DNA of 64,000 nt from Pilimelia anulata (GTDB lineage Bacteria > Actinomycetota > Actinomycetes > Mycobacteriales > Micromonosporaceae). The translations under genes and the position numbers were made by a program. Below are positions 25,371 through 33,965 of this stretch, piece after piece (position 1 is the first letter of the stretch; each line of letters begins with the position of its first letter). A model generated the notes under the pieces. That model searched no databases and was not told the DNA's origin. It saw only the letters and a program-made list of their open reading frames with translations. Where the stretch lies: the NCBI RefSeq assembly GCF_014647895.1, contig NZ_BMQB01000010.1:134057-198056 (forward strand), written 5' to 3'.

Positions 25371-26674
25371 GGCCGCCACCCCCGCCGGACGTACGCGAGC
25401 AGCGTGCCGCGGTCCAGCAGCCGGCCGCCGCAGACGGTCGCCACGACGTCGGCGGCGGTCGCGGCGGCGAGGATGCCGGCCGGGTCGACGCCGGCGGTGC
25501 GCGGGGTGTCCAGCGCGACCGCGACCAGGTCGGCGCGCTGGCCGACGGCGATCCGGCCGACGTCCGGCCAGCCGCAGGCCGCGTGCCCGGTGACGGTGGC
25601 GGCGGCGAGCAGCTCGCGCGGCGCGAAGTGGCCGCGGGCCAGCGTGCGCAGCCGCTCGTGCTGCTCCACCCCGCGCGCCTCGGCGAACAGATCGATCTCG
25701 GTGTGCGAGTCGGAGCCCAGCGACAGCAGCGCGCCCGCGGCGGCCAGCTCCCGGCCCGGCCCGATGCCGTCGGCCAGCTCCCGCTCGGTCGTCGGGCACA
25801 GGCACACCCCGGCCCGGGCGGCGCCGAGCAGGCCCACGTCGCCGGGCGTGAGGTGGGTGGCGTGCACGGCGGTGGTGTCGAGGTCGAGCAGGCCGTGCGC
25901 CGCGAGCAGCGCGGCCGGGGTCATGCCGTACGCGGCCAGGCACGCCGCGTTCTCCGCCGGCTGCTCGGACAGGTGCACGTGCAGCGGCCCGCGCACCGCC
26001 GCCCGCACCTCGGGCAGCAGGCTCGCCGGTACCGCGCGGACCGAGTGGATCGCCGCACCGCGGCGGGCGTGCGGCGGCACCGCGGCGGCCCGCCGCTCCC
26101 GCCAGCCGTCCAGGCCGCCGCCGTGGAACCGGCGCTGCACGCCGTCCAGCGGGTCGCCGGCGACGGTCGCGGTCAGGTACAGCGTGTCCAGCAGCGTGAT
26201 CCGGATGCCGACCCGGCCGGCGGCCTCGATCAGCGCGTCGCCCATCGCGCCGGGCTCGGCGTACGGGCGGCCGTCCGGGTCGTCGTGCAGGTAGTGGAAC
26301 TCGCCGACGCAGGTGATCCCGGCCAGCGCCATCTCGGCGTACACCGCGGTGGCCAGCTCGAGGTACCGGTCGGGGTCGAGCCGCTGCGCGACCGCGTACA
26401 TCGCGTCCCGCCAGGTCCAGAAGTCGCCGCCGACGTGCCCGGTCCGGCCGCGCAGCGCCCGGTGGAACGCGTGCGAGTGGGCGTTGGCCAGGCCGGGCAG
26501 CAGGACGCCGGGCAGCCGGATCGCGTCCGGCGGGGCGGCGGCGCCGGGGCGGACGGCGGCGATCCGGTCCCCGGCGACCTCGACCAGCACGTCCCGGGCC
26601 GGACCGCCGGGCAGCAGCGCGTGCGCCGCCACGTACGCCGGGCCGTGCGGGCGCCGGCCGCGGGCGGCCGTCAC
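25367..26674 (-). CDS. hutF: Formimidoylglutamate deiminase
   Basis: HutF deiminates N-formimino-L-glutamate to N-formyl-L-glutamate and ammonia, which marks the five-step branch of histidine degradation. The 435-residue amidohydrolase has NAHSHAFHRALRG, GEFHYLHDD, the substrate and metal His in HVHLSEQ, VHATHLTP and LGSDSHTEIDLFAEAR. The GTG start overlaps the M20 gene stop by 4 nt. Its product needs an N-formylglutamate deformylase, for which no hutG is present here. Confidence 0.93.
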   Translation of the reverse strand: MTAARGRRPHGPAYVAAHALLPGGPARDVLVEVAGDRIAAVRPGAAAPPDAIRLPGVLLPGLANAHSHAFHRALRGRTGHVGGDFWTWRDAMYAVAQRLDPDRYLELATAVYAEMALAGITCVGEFHYLHDDPDGRPYAEPGAMGDALIEAAGRVGIRITLLDTLYLTATVAGDPLDGVQRRFHGGGLDGWRERRAAAVPPHARRGAAIHSVRAVPASLLPEVRAAVRGPLHVHLSEQPAENAACLAAYGMTPAALLAAHGLLDLDTTAVHATHLTPGDVGLLGAARAGVCLCPTTERELADGIGPGRELAAAGALLSLGSDSHTEIDLFAEARGVEQHERLRTLARGHFAPRELLAAATVTGHAACGWPDVGRIAVGQRADLVAVALDTPRTAGVDPAGILAAATAADVVATVCGGRLLDRGTLLAYVRRGWRP

Positions 26675-27855
26675 GTGAGGCCCGCCAGCACGTCGGCGAG
26701 GGCGGCGATCCCGGCGACGCAGTCGGCGTCGGCCGCGGTCTCGGCGGGGGAGTGGGAGACACCGGTCGGGTTACGGACGAACAGCATCGCCGTCGGCACG
26801 TGCGCCGACAGCACCCCGGCGTCGTGCCCGGCCGCGGTCGGCAGCAGCGGCGCCCCGCCCAGCAGCGCCGCCAGCCGGGCGGCGAGCGCCGGGTCGAAGC
26901 CGACCTCCGGGGTGACCGACTCGGCCGTCCACTCGACGGTGGTGCCGTCCCGCCCGGCCCGCTCGGCGACCCGCGCGGTCACCTCGTCGACCAGCGCGGT
27001 CAGCGTGGCGGCGTCGGCCGCGCGGGCGTCCAGCCAGGCGGTGACCCGCTCCGGTACGGCGTTGGTGGCGTTCGGCGCGACCGCCAGCCGGCCGACGGTG
27101 GCCCGGGCGTCGCGCAGCCGGGCCTGCTTGTTCGCCGCCAGCACCAGGTACGCGGCGGTGAGCATCGGGTCCCGCCGGTCGACCATCGCCGTGGTGCCGG
27201 CGTGGTTCGGCTCGCCGGACAGCGCCACCCGCCACCGCCCGTGCGGCCAGATCGCGGTGCCGACGCCGACGGCCGCGTCCCGGTACACCAGGTCCCGGCC
27301 CTGCTCGACGTGCAGCTCGACCACGTGGCCGATCCGGCCGACCAGCTCCGGCCGGGCGCCGGCCGGGGCCGCGCCGAGCGCCTCGGCGAAGCTCACCCCG
27401 GCCGGGTCGCGCAGCGCGCCCGCCCGCTCCGGGGCGATCGCGCCGGTGAGCAGCCGCGAGCCCAGGCACGGTACGCCGAACCGGCCGCCCTCCTCCTCGA
27501 CGAACGCGGCCACCGCGACCGGCACCCGCGGGGCGTGCCCGCGCTCGCGCAGGAGGTCCACGGCGAGGAACGCGCTGACGATGCCGAGCGGCCCGTCGTA
27601 CGCGCCGCCGTGCGGCACCGAGTCGAAGTGGCTGCCGGTGACGACCGCGCCGCCGGCGGCCGGGTCGCCCCACCAGGCGAACAGGTTGCCGTTGCCGTCC
27701 TCGTCCAGCGCCAGCCCGCGGTGCGCGGCCTGCGCGGCGAACCAGGCGCGGCACTCCCGCTCGGCCGGGGAGAACGCGTACCGCAGGTAGCCGCCGGTGC
27801 CGGCGTCCCGGCCGATCGGGGCCAGCTCGTCCCAGAGCTTGCGGAAGTCGCTCAC
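26671..27855 (-). CDS. M20 family amidohydrolase, candidate N-formylglutamate deformylase
   Basis: A 394-residue protein of the allantoate amidohydrolase / N-carbamoyl-amino-acid hydrolase group in the M20 family. Metal-binding features are visible: GSHFDSVPHGG, YDGPLG, AFVEEEGGRFG, ELHVEQGRDL and the C-terminal AGHDAGVLS. The dimerisation lid includes GEPNHAGTTAM. Its place between hutU and hutF, with 4-nt overlaps on both sides, points to a role in histidine degradation. Hydrolysis of N-formyl-L-glutamate, the missing HutG step, is the simplest proposal. Allantoate or carbamoyl-amino-acid hydrolysis remains possible. Confidence 0.8.
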   Translation of the reverse strand: MSDFRKLWDELAPIGRDAGTGGYLRYAFSPAERECRAWFAAQAAHRGLALDEDGNGNLFAWWGDPAAGGAVVTGSHFDSVPHGGAYDGPLGIVSAFLAVDLLRERGHAPRVPVAVAAFVEEEGGRFGVPCLGSRLLTGAIAPERAGALRDPAGVSFAEALGAAPAGARPELVGRIGHVVELHVEQGRDLVYRDAAVGVGTAIWPHGRWRVALSGEPNHAGTTAMVDRRDPMLTAAYLVLAANKQARLRDARATVGRLAVAPNATNAVPERVTAWLDARAADAATLTALVDEVTARVAERAGRDGTTVEWTAESVTPEVGFDPALAARLAALLGGAPLLPTAAGHDAGVLSAHVPTAMLFVRNPTGVSHSPAETAADADCVAGIAALADVLAGLT

Positions 27856-29633
27856 GCCGCACCGCCGTGCGAGTGCCCGTTGACCCGGCCGGACCGGTCG
27901 GCCGGCGCGCCACCCGGCCCCGCTTCGCCGGCTGCCGCGCCGCCGGGTGCGTCGTCGGTGGGGGACGGTGGGGTGGCGGGGTCGGCCGGGGCGCGGTCGC
28001 GCATCGGGATGCGGACGCCGTGCACGCCGGCCGTCCACTCCGCCTCCGGGTACCCCGCGTCGACGTGCCGCAGCACGCCCATGCCGGGGTCGTTGGACAG
28101 CACCCGGGCGATCTTCTCGCCGGCCAGCGGCGTCCCGTCCGCCACGCACACCTGCCCGGCGTGCAGCGACCGGCCGATGCCGACCCCGCCGCCGTGGTGC
28201 AGCGACACCCAGGACGCGCCCGACGCGGTGTTGACCAGCGCGTTGAGCAGCGGCCAGTCCGCGATCGCGTCGGAGCCGTCGGCCATCGCCTCGGTCTCCC
28301 GGTACGGCGAGGCCACGCTCCCGCAGTCCAGGTGGTCGCGGCCGATCACGATCGGCGCGGCCACCTCGCCGGCGGCCACCATCTCGTTGAACCGGACGCC
28401 GGCCACATCCCGCTCGCCGTACCCCAGCCAGCAGATCCGCGCCGGCAGCCCCTGGAACGCCACCCGCTCGCCGGCCAGCCGGATCCACCGGGCGAGCTGC
28501 TCGTTGTCCGGGAACAGGTCGAGGATCGCCCGGTCCGTGGCGGCGATGTCGGCCGGGTCGCCGGACAGCGCCGCCCAGCGGAACGGCCCCTTGCCCTCGC
28601 AGAACAGCGGCCGGATGTACGCCGGCACGAAGCCCGGGAAGGCGAACGCCCGGTCGAACCCGCCCAGCCGCGCCTCGTCCCGGATCGAGTTGCCGTAGTC
28701 GAACACCTCGGCGCCCGCGTCGAGGAAGCCGACCATCGCCGCGACGTGCTTGGCCATCGCCGCCCGCGCCCGGTCGGTGAACTCCTCCGGCTTGCGCGCC
28801 GCGTAGTCCGGCGCGTCGCCGGGTTCGATGCCCTCGGGCAGATAGGACAGCGGGTCGTGCGCGCTCGTCTGGTCGGTGACGATGTCGATCTCCACGCCGC
28901 GGCGCAGCAGCTCCGGGAAGACCGTGGCGGCGTTGCCGACCACGCCGACCGACAGCGCCCGCCGGTCCCGCTTCGCCGCGGTCACCCGGGCGACGGCGTC
29001 GTCGAGGGAGTCGGCGATCTCGTCCAGGTACCGGTTCTCCACCCGGCGGCGCAGCCGGGTGCCGTCCACGTCCACGATCAGGCAGACGCCGTCGTTCATC
29101 GTCACCGCGAGTGGCTGGGCGCCGCCCATCCCGCCGCAGCCGGCGGTCAGCGTGAGCGTGCCGGCCAGCGTCCCGCCGAACCGCTTGGCCGCGACCGCGG
29201 CGAACGTCTCGTACGTGCCCTGCAGGATGCCCTGGGTGCCGATGTAGATCCACGATCCGGCGGTCATCTGCCCGTACATCGTCAGGCCCTGCGCCTCGAG
29301 CCGGCGGAACTCCGGCCAGGTGGCCCAGTCGCCGACCAGGTTGCTGTTCGCGATGAGCACCCGCGGCGCCCACTCGTGCGTGCGCAGCACGCCCACCGGC
29401 CGGCCGGACTGCACCAGCAGCGTCTCGTCGGCGCGTAGGTCGGTCAGCTCGCGGACGATCGCGTGGTACGACGGCCAGTCCCGGGCCGCCTTCCCGGTAC
29501 CGCCGTAGACCACCAGGTCGTCGGGGCGCTCGGCGACGTCCGGGTCCAGGTTGTTCATGAGCATGCGCAGGGCGGCCTCCTGCGGCCAACCGCGCGCGGT
29601 GAGCGTGCGGCCGTGCGGGGCGCGGACGGTCAT
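27852..29633 (-). CDS. hutU: Urocanate hydratase
   Basis: Urocanase adds water to urocanate using tightly bound NAD+. The 593-residue protein carries the family blocks LMNNLDPDVAERP, VYGGTGKAARDW, the NAD region TLTLTAGCGGMGGAQPLAVTMN-type GCGGMGGAQPL, DQTSAHDPL and the active-site ICWLGYGERD. The C-terminus ends in an extra Pro/Gly/Ala-rich tail of about 45 residues with NGHSHGG. ATG 29633 follows AAGGAG by 5 nt. It begins 10 nt after the RpiR gene, so the regulator heads the operon. Confidence 0.95.
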   Translation of the reverse strand: MTVRAPHGRTLTARGWPQEAALRMLMNNLDPDVAERPDDLVVYGGTGKAARDWPSYHAIVRELTDLRADETLLVQSGRPVGVLRTHEWAPRVLIANSNLVGDWATWPEFRRLEAQGLTMYGQMTAGSWIYIGTQGILQGTYETFAAVAAKRFGGTLAGTLTLTAGCGGMGGAQPLAVTMNDGVCLIVDVDGTRLRRRVENRYLDEIADSLDDAVARVTAAKRDRRALSVGVVGNAATVFPELLRRGVEIDIVTDQTSAHDPLSYLPEGIEPGDAPDYAARKPEEFTDRARAAMAKHVAAMVGFLDAGAEVFDYGNSIRDEARLGGFDRAFAFPGFVPAYIRPLFCEGKGPFRWAALSGDPADIAATDRAILDLFPDNEQLARWIRLAGERVAFQGLPARICWLGYGERDVAGVRFNEMVAAGEVAAPIVIGRDHLDCGSVASPYRETEAMADGSDAIADWPLLNALVNTASGASWVSLHHGGGVGIGRSLHAGQVCVADGTPLAGEKIARVLSNDPGMGVLRHVDAGYPEAEWTAGVHGVRIPMRDRAPADPATPPSPTDDAPGGAAAGEAGPGGAPADRSGRVNGHSHGGAA

Positions 29634-29643
29634 GGTCACTCCT

Positions 29644-30471
29644 TCAGCTCACGAAGATGCCGCGCCGGTGGGCCGACGCGTCGAACGCTTCCAACCGGGC
29701 CTGGGCCCGCTCGCCCCCGGCGTCGCAGACGGCCTGCAGCAGCACCATCGTCAACGCCAGCGGCGCGGCGTGTACGTCGAACACCAGATCCGTACCCACC
29801 GCCGCGACCAGCGCGACATCGGCGTGCTCGACGGCCGGCGACACCGGCGAGTCGGTGATCGCGACGACCCGCAGCCCGGCCGCCCGGGCGGCGCGCATGG
29901 CGTCGATCGCCTCGCGCGGGTACCGCGGCAGCACGATCGCCAGCAGCGCCGTGGCCCCGGCGTCCCGGCCCTGCTCCAGCGCGTCGTCGAGCTGGCTGCC
30001 GGCGTGGTCGAGCACGCGGACGTCGGCGTGCACCTTGCGGCCGAAGTACCCGACGTACGCGGCCAGCGGCGCCGCCGTCCGCAGCCCGAGGGCCAGCAGC
30101 GGCGCCGACCCGGCCAGCAGCTCCCCGGCCCGGGCCACGGCGGACGGGTCGCGCAGGGCGTCGGCGAGCCGGTCCAGGTTCTCCCGCTCGGCCCGGACCG
30201 CGGCCTGCCACGGGCCGTCGGCCACCGGCGGGCGGGGGGCGTCGACGGCGAGGTCGCGCAGCCGGCGGCGCAGCGCGGGGTACCCGTCGAGGCCGAGCGC
30301 GACCGCGAACCGGGTCACCGACGGCTGGCTGACGCCGGCCCGCTCGGCGAGTTCGCCGGCGGAGAGGAAGGCGGCGGCACCGGGCTCGGCGGCGAGCACG
30401 TGCGCGATCCGCCGCTGGGTGGGCGTCAGGCGGACGCCGCGCCACAGGGCGTTGATCGCATTCTCATTCAC
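29644..30471 (-). CDS. MurR/RpiR family regulator of the hut operon
   Basis: A 275-residue regulator: N-terminal HTH_6 domain (residues 1-77, LTPTQRRIAHVL, AERAGVSQPSVTRFAVALGLDGYPALRRRL) and a C-terminal SIS domain (about 105-235) with LLALGLRTAAPLAAYVGYFGRKV and VVAITDSPVSP. SIS domains bind phosphosugars or, in hut regulators, pathway ligands. It is first in the operon, 10 nt before hutU, so it probably controls its own operon. A TAGAGT box ends 6 nt before its GTG, and a TATGCATA palindrome overlaps that promoter. Confidence 0.88.
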   Translation of the reverse strand: MNENAINALWRGVRLTPTQRRIAHVLAAEPGAAAFLSAGELAERAGVSQPSVTRFAVALGLDGYPALRRRLRDLAVDAPRPPVADGPWQAAVRAERENLDRLADALRDPSAVARAGELLAGSAPLLALGLRTAAPLAAYVGYFGRKVHADVRVLDHAGSQLDDALEQGRDAGATALLAIVLPRYPREAIDAMRAARAAGLRVVAITDSPVSPAVEHADVALVAAVGTDLVFDVHAAPLALTMVLLQAVCDAGGERAQARLEAFDASAHRRGIFVS

Positions 30472-30477
30472 GCCGAC

Positions 30478-30489
30478 ACTCTATGCATA
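30478..30489 (-). promoter_or_regulatory. hut operon promoter and palindrome
   Basis: On the minus strand TAGAGT (30483 to 30478) ends 6 nt before the rpiR-type GTG, so the operon mRNA is probably leaderless. The 8-bp palindrome TATGCATA (30482-30489) overlaps the -10, a good place for a repressor site. Confidence 0.45.
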
Positions 30490-30670
30490 ATCCCATTCAT
30501 GGCGCCAGGGCCCGACCGATCCCGCTGATCGCCGCCGGCCGCTGCCGTTGCCGCCGGGCTCGCCGCTGGCCGGCCGGCGCTGGTGCCTCAGTGTCGCCGG
30601 CTTCGGGGCCACCGCCGCATGCGCGGTGGTCGGGTGGGGGCGGGTGGCGGGGGCGTGGGACGATCGGCGG

Positions 30671-31474
30671 GTGCGGTTGGCGGGGATTCACACGTACCCG
30701 ATCAAGGGTGGTTACCGGGTCGAGCACGCCCGCGCCGAGGTCGAGCCGTGGGGCCTCGCCGGCGACCGCCGGTGGCTGATCACCGACCCGGCCGGCGGCT
30801 TCCTCAGCCAGCGCAAGGACGCCCGGCTCGCGCTGGTCCGCCCCGAGCCGTACCCGGGTGGGCTCGTGCTGCGCGCGCCCGGCCACCCCGACCTGCGGGT
30901 GCCGTACCCGCGCGTGCCGGCCGACCGGGCCGTCACCGTCTGGCAGTCCACCGTCGCCGCCACCCCGGCGGGCCCGGTCGCGGACGCCTGGCTCGGGCGG
31001 GTGCTGGGCCGCCCGGCCCACCTGTCGTACGGCGACGATCCCACCCGGCGCGAGATGACCACGGCCGGCGCCCGGCCGGGGGAGACGGTCAGTTTCGCCG
31101 ACAGTTGCCCGGTCACGGTCGCCAACCTCGCCTCGCTGGCCGCGCTGCACGAGTGGCTGGCCGAGGACGGGCACCCGCCGGTACCGATCCACCGGTTCCG
31201 CCCCAACCTCGTCGTGGCCGGCGCGCCCGCCTGGGCCGAGGACGAGTGGCCCGGCCGCCGGGTCAGCGTCGGTCCGGTGCTGTTCCGGGTGGCGAAGCCG
31301 GCCGCCCGCTGCGTGGTGGTCAACACCGACCAGGAGTCGGGGGAGCGGTCGCCGGCGGTCCTGCGTACGCTCGCCGCCCGGCGGACGGTCGACGGCGGCG
31401 TGCTGTTCGCCACCCACCTGATCCCGGAGCGGCCGGGAACGGTGGCGGTGGGCGACCCGATCACGGTGACCTGA
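30671..31474 (+). CDS. MOSC domain protein
   Basis: A 267-residue protein with an N-terminal β-barrel (LAGIHTYPIKGGYRVEHARAEVEPWGLAGDRRWLI in pieces, the MOSC_N pattern) and a C-terminal MOSC domain (VANLASLAALHEWLAED, HRFRPNLVV, PAARCVVVNTDQESG). The cysteine in ARCVVVN is the usual MOSC cysteine. MOSC proteins handle Mo-cofactor sulfur or reduce N-hydroxylated compounds (YcbX, mARC). GTG 30671 is chosen to match the family start; no ribosome binding site. Divergent from the hut operon and probably unrelated to it. Confidence 0.85.
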   Translation: MRLAGIHTYPIKGGYRVEHARAEVEPWGLAGDRRWLITDPAGGFLSQRKDARLALVRPEPYPGGLVLRAPGHPDLRVPYPRVPADRAVTVWQSTVAATPAGPVADAWLGRVLGRPAHLSYGDDPTRREMTTAGARPGETVSFADSCPVTVANLASLAALHEWLAEDGHPPVPIHRFRPNLVVAGAPAWAEDEWPGRRVSVGPVLFRVAKPAARCVVVNTDQESGERSPAVLRTLAARRTVDGGVLFATHLIPERPGTVAVGDPITVT

Positions 31475-31555
31475 CCCCGCCGCCACCACCCATCCGCCGC
31501 AGCTTGCGCGGTCCGCGCCACCAGTGCGGGCGCACCGGCGGTCGGTGCGCGAACC

Positions 31556-32419
31556 TCAGGGAATCGGCTCGACCGGGATCCACAGCTCGGCCTCGGCCGT
31601 CGCGCCGCCGGGCGCCACCGCCGTGCGCAGGATCTCCGGACCCGGCCGGCTGCGGAACGGGTTGGCCGGGAACCACTGCGTGTACACGTCCCGCCAGAGG
31701 TACTGCAGCGCCCGCGGGAACTCGCCCGCGCTCTCGAACACCGCCCACGCCCCCGCCGGCACCGCCAGCGCCGCCAGCCCCGCCGGCGCGTCGGCGCCGG
31801 TCACGACCCCGTGGTAGTAGTCCAGCCCGGAGCCCTCCGCCCGGTCCGGCGCCAGGTTGTCGGTCACGCCGACGATGCCGCGCGGCTCCCGGTCGGACAG
31901 CCCCCTCAGGACGTCCAGCGTCGCCGGCTCGATCGCGCGGATGAAGTCCGCGATGGCCGGGTTCATCCCCTCGTGCACCAGCGGGACGCGGGCCCGGCAG
32001 CCCACCACCCGGAACGCTTCCCGTTCGACCACCCGGTACCGCATGCGCTCGCTCCCTTCGACGGTGAGGCGGAAGGAGAGCAGCGGCTGGGCCCGCAGCG
32101 CGGCCCCGGTCCGGCGGGCCTCGCCGGGGCCGACGCCGTGCACCGCGCGGAACGCCCGGGCGAACGCCTCGGCCGAGCCGTACCCGTACCGCACCGCGAG
32201 GTCCAGCAGCGTCGCGTCCCCGGTGAGCACGTGCGCCCCGGCGACGGTCAGCCGGCGCCGGCGGACGTACTCCGACAGCGGCATCCCGGCCAGCGCCGAG
32301 AACAGCCGGCGCAGGTGGTACTCGGAGGTGGCCGCGATCCGGGCCAGCTCCGCGCCGTCGATCCGGTCGTCGAGGTGCTCCTCGATGTACGCCATGGCCT
32401 CGTTCAGCCGGTCCAGCAC
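31556..32419 (-). CDS. AraC family regulator with GyrI-like effector domain
   Basis: A 287-residue regulator. Residues 1-105 hold two helix-turn-helix motifs (GAELARIAATSEYHLRRLFSA and LLDLAVRYGYGSAEAFARAFR). Residues 130-287 form a GyrI-like/effector-binding domain (YRVVEREAFRVVGCRARVPL, YYHGVVTGADAPAGL, WAVFESAGEFPRALQYLW, ending AELWIPVEPI). This is the Rob/BmrR-type layout that senses lipophilic small molecules. GTG 32419 has GGAAGGAG 6 nt upstream; ATG 32446 lacks one. The divergent gene encodes a secreted protease. Target unknown. Confidence 0.88.
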   Translation of the reverse strand: MLDRLNEAMAYIEEHLDDRIDGAELARIAATSEYHLRRLFSALAGMPLSEYVRRRRLTVAGAHVLTGDATLLDLAVRYGYGSAEAFARAFRAVHGVGPGEARRTGAALRAQPLLSFRLTVEGSERMRYRVVEREAFRVVGCRARVPLVHEGMNPAIADFIRAIEPATLDVLRGLSDREPRGIVGVTDNLAPDRAEGSGLDYYHGVVTGADAPAGLAALAVPAGAWAVFESAGEFPRALQYLWRDVYTQWFPANPFRSRPGPEILRTAVAPGGATAEAELWIPVEPIP

Positions 32420-32782
32420 GCGCCGCTCCTTCCGTCGTACCCCCATGCTGCCGCGGCGCCGGGGTGCCGCACCCGACCTTCCGTGCCCGATCCGGTCGGG
32501 TACCGCTGGGCGTTTTGGTGGCATTCCATTCTGCTGTCCGGGCGGCGACTTCTCTACACACTTCCACGTGTGAAAACTTGTCCACACGCGACGAGTGAAC
32601 CCAAGTGATCGAGTATTCCCAGCAAACGGTGGTGGGATGCTGATCACGATGTTCGGTGAACAGGTGTGATTTTGGATGACGCTGATTGCAAAAATCGACA
32701 CACATGTTTGTGGCGAACCATCATGTCGTCCACCCCGTTCACGGCTGTCCCGGCCAGCCCCGCCACCCCCCCTGGAGTCGCC
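32420..32782. other. Regulatory region between the AraC and S1 protease genes
   Basis: This 363-nt divergent region is richer in A+T than its surroundings, especially 32560-32720. It contains the inverted repeat TGTTC-GGT-GAACA at 32650-32662 and an imperfect stem pairing around TGTGATTTTGG and CAAAAATCGACACA (about 32666-32704). Promoters for both genes are expected here, but no clear -35/-10 pair stands out. Confidence 0.5.
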
Positions 32783-33613
32783 GTGCAGCGCCCCGTCCTC
32801 GCCACCCTGGCCGCGACCGCCGCCCTCCTCGCCGCGACCGCGGCGGCGCCCGCCGCGTTCGCCGACCCCACCCCGGCCGGCCCGGCCCCGGCCGACCCCG
32901 GGCAGGGGCGGATCGTCGGCGGCCGGCCGTCGGCGGCGGGCGCGTACCCGTGGATGGCCAACCTGCACCTGAGCACCGCGGGCGGCGAGTCCTACAGCTG
33001 CGGCGGCACCCTGCTGTCGCCGGACATCGTCCTCACCGCCGAGCACTGCACCGACGACCGGAAGGTCGTCCGGGTGGACGCGCACATCGGCAAGGTCCGC
33101 TGGGCGGACGCCCAGGGCGCCGGCCAGGTCCGCCGCGGTACGAAGTACAAGACCGGGGGCGGCACCAACAAGGGCGACTGGGCGGTGGTCAAGCTGGACA
33201 CCCCGTACACCGGCTCCACGTACCCGGCCCTGCCGCGGGACGCGGGCGCCGACGAGCGCGGGCCGTTCCGGGCGATGGGCTGGGGGCTGACGAAGGAGAA
33301 CGGCAGCGTCTCGCCGGTGCTGCTGGAGGTGGACCTGCCGCACGTCCCGGCGGCGCGCTGCCAGCCCACGCCCGCGGTGGAGATCTGCGCGGGCGACTAC
33401 GACAAGGGCGGCGTCGACACCTGCCAGGGCGACTCCGGCGGGCCGCTGGTGGCGCGCGACGGCGCCGGCTGGGTCCAGGTCGGCATCACGAGCTGGGGCG
33501 TCGGCTGCGCCCGGCCCGGCGAGCCCGGCCACTACACGAAGGTGAGCGCGTTCCTGAAGCAGATCCGCGCCGCCGTCACGGAGCTGGGCGGCCAGCAGCC
33601 GGCCACCCGCTGA
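32783..33613 (+). CDS. Secreted trypsin-like serine protease (S1)
   Basis: A 276-residue exported protease. The signal peptide (VQRPVLATLAATAALLAATAAAPAAFA) is followed by a short Pro/Ala-rich propeptide ending GQGR, and the mature enzyme starts at IVGG, the classical zymogen junction. The catalytic triad is complete: His in TAEHC, Asp in NKGDWAVVKL, Ser in CQGDSGGPL. Cysteines pair as in trypsins. The Asp in GGVDTCQGDSGG, six residues before the catalytic Ser, marks the S1 pocket and predicts cleavage after Lys or Arg. GTG 32783 has GGAG 5 nt upstream. Confidence 0.92.
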   Translation: MQRPVLATLAATAALLAATAAAPAAFADPTPAGPAPADPGQGRIVGGRPSAAGAYPWMANLHLSTAGGESYSCGGTLLSPDIVLTAEHCTDDRKVVRVDAHIGKVRWADAQGAGQVRRGTKYKTGGGTNKGDWAVVKLDTPYTGSTYPALPRDAGADERGPFRAMGWGLTKENGSVSPVLLEVDLPHVPAARCQPTPAVEICAGDYDKGGVDTCQGDSGGPLVARDGAGWVQVGITSWGVGCARPGEPGHYTKVSAFLKQIRAAVTELGGQQPATR

Positions 33614-33684
33614 GACCGGGCGGGGCGGCGCCCCACGCCGCCGCCCCGCCCGCGCGAACTCCCGCTGCACTGCACCGTGGGGAT

Positions 33685-33727
33685 GGGGTCGGGTACCCCT
33701 GATGCCGTCCGTTCGGTACCCGACCCC
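33685..33727. terminator. Stem-loop after the S1 protease gene (first)
   Basis: GGGGTCGGGTACC (33685-33697) pairs perfectly with GGTACCCGACCCC (33715-33727), a 13-bp stem with a 17-nt loop. No T-run follows. Its arms share GGGGTCGGG with the next stem-loop, so alternative pairings are possible. Confidence 0.6.
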
Positions 33728-33757
33728 GTCCGCCCGGTGCGGCGAGCGGGGGTGGAC

Positions 33758-33805
33758 GGGGTCGGGCATTCTGCGCGCCGGGCGCGGGGTGCCCGACCCC
33801 CTTTT
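33758..33805 (+). terminator. Rho-independent terminator after the S1 protease gene
   Basis: GGGGTCGGGCA (33758-33768) pairs with TGCCCGACCCC (33790-33800), followed at once by CTTTT. This is one of the few hairpins here with a T-run and is probably the real end of the protease transcript. Confidence 0.75.
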
Positions 33806-33965
33806 CGTGGCGGCGCGGTTCGTGTGAGGTTGGTTCGTGTTCGGGGTGGCGCGCGGGTGGTGGGTCCATTAGTGTCGGTCGCTGTCCACTCCCGACCGGC
33901 AGCGGCGGTGGTGGGCGCCCCGGGGCAATTCCACGACGTACCCCTCCCACGTTCGGAGTCGCCAC

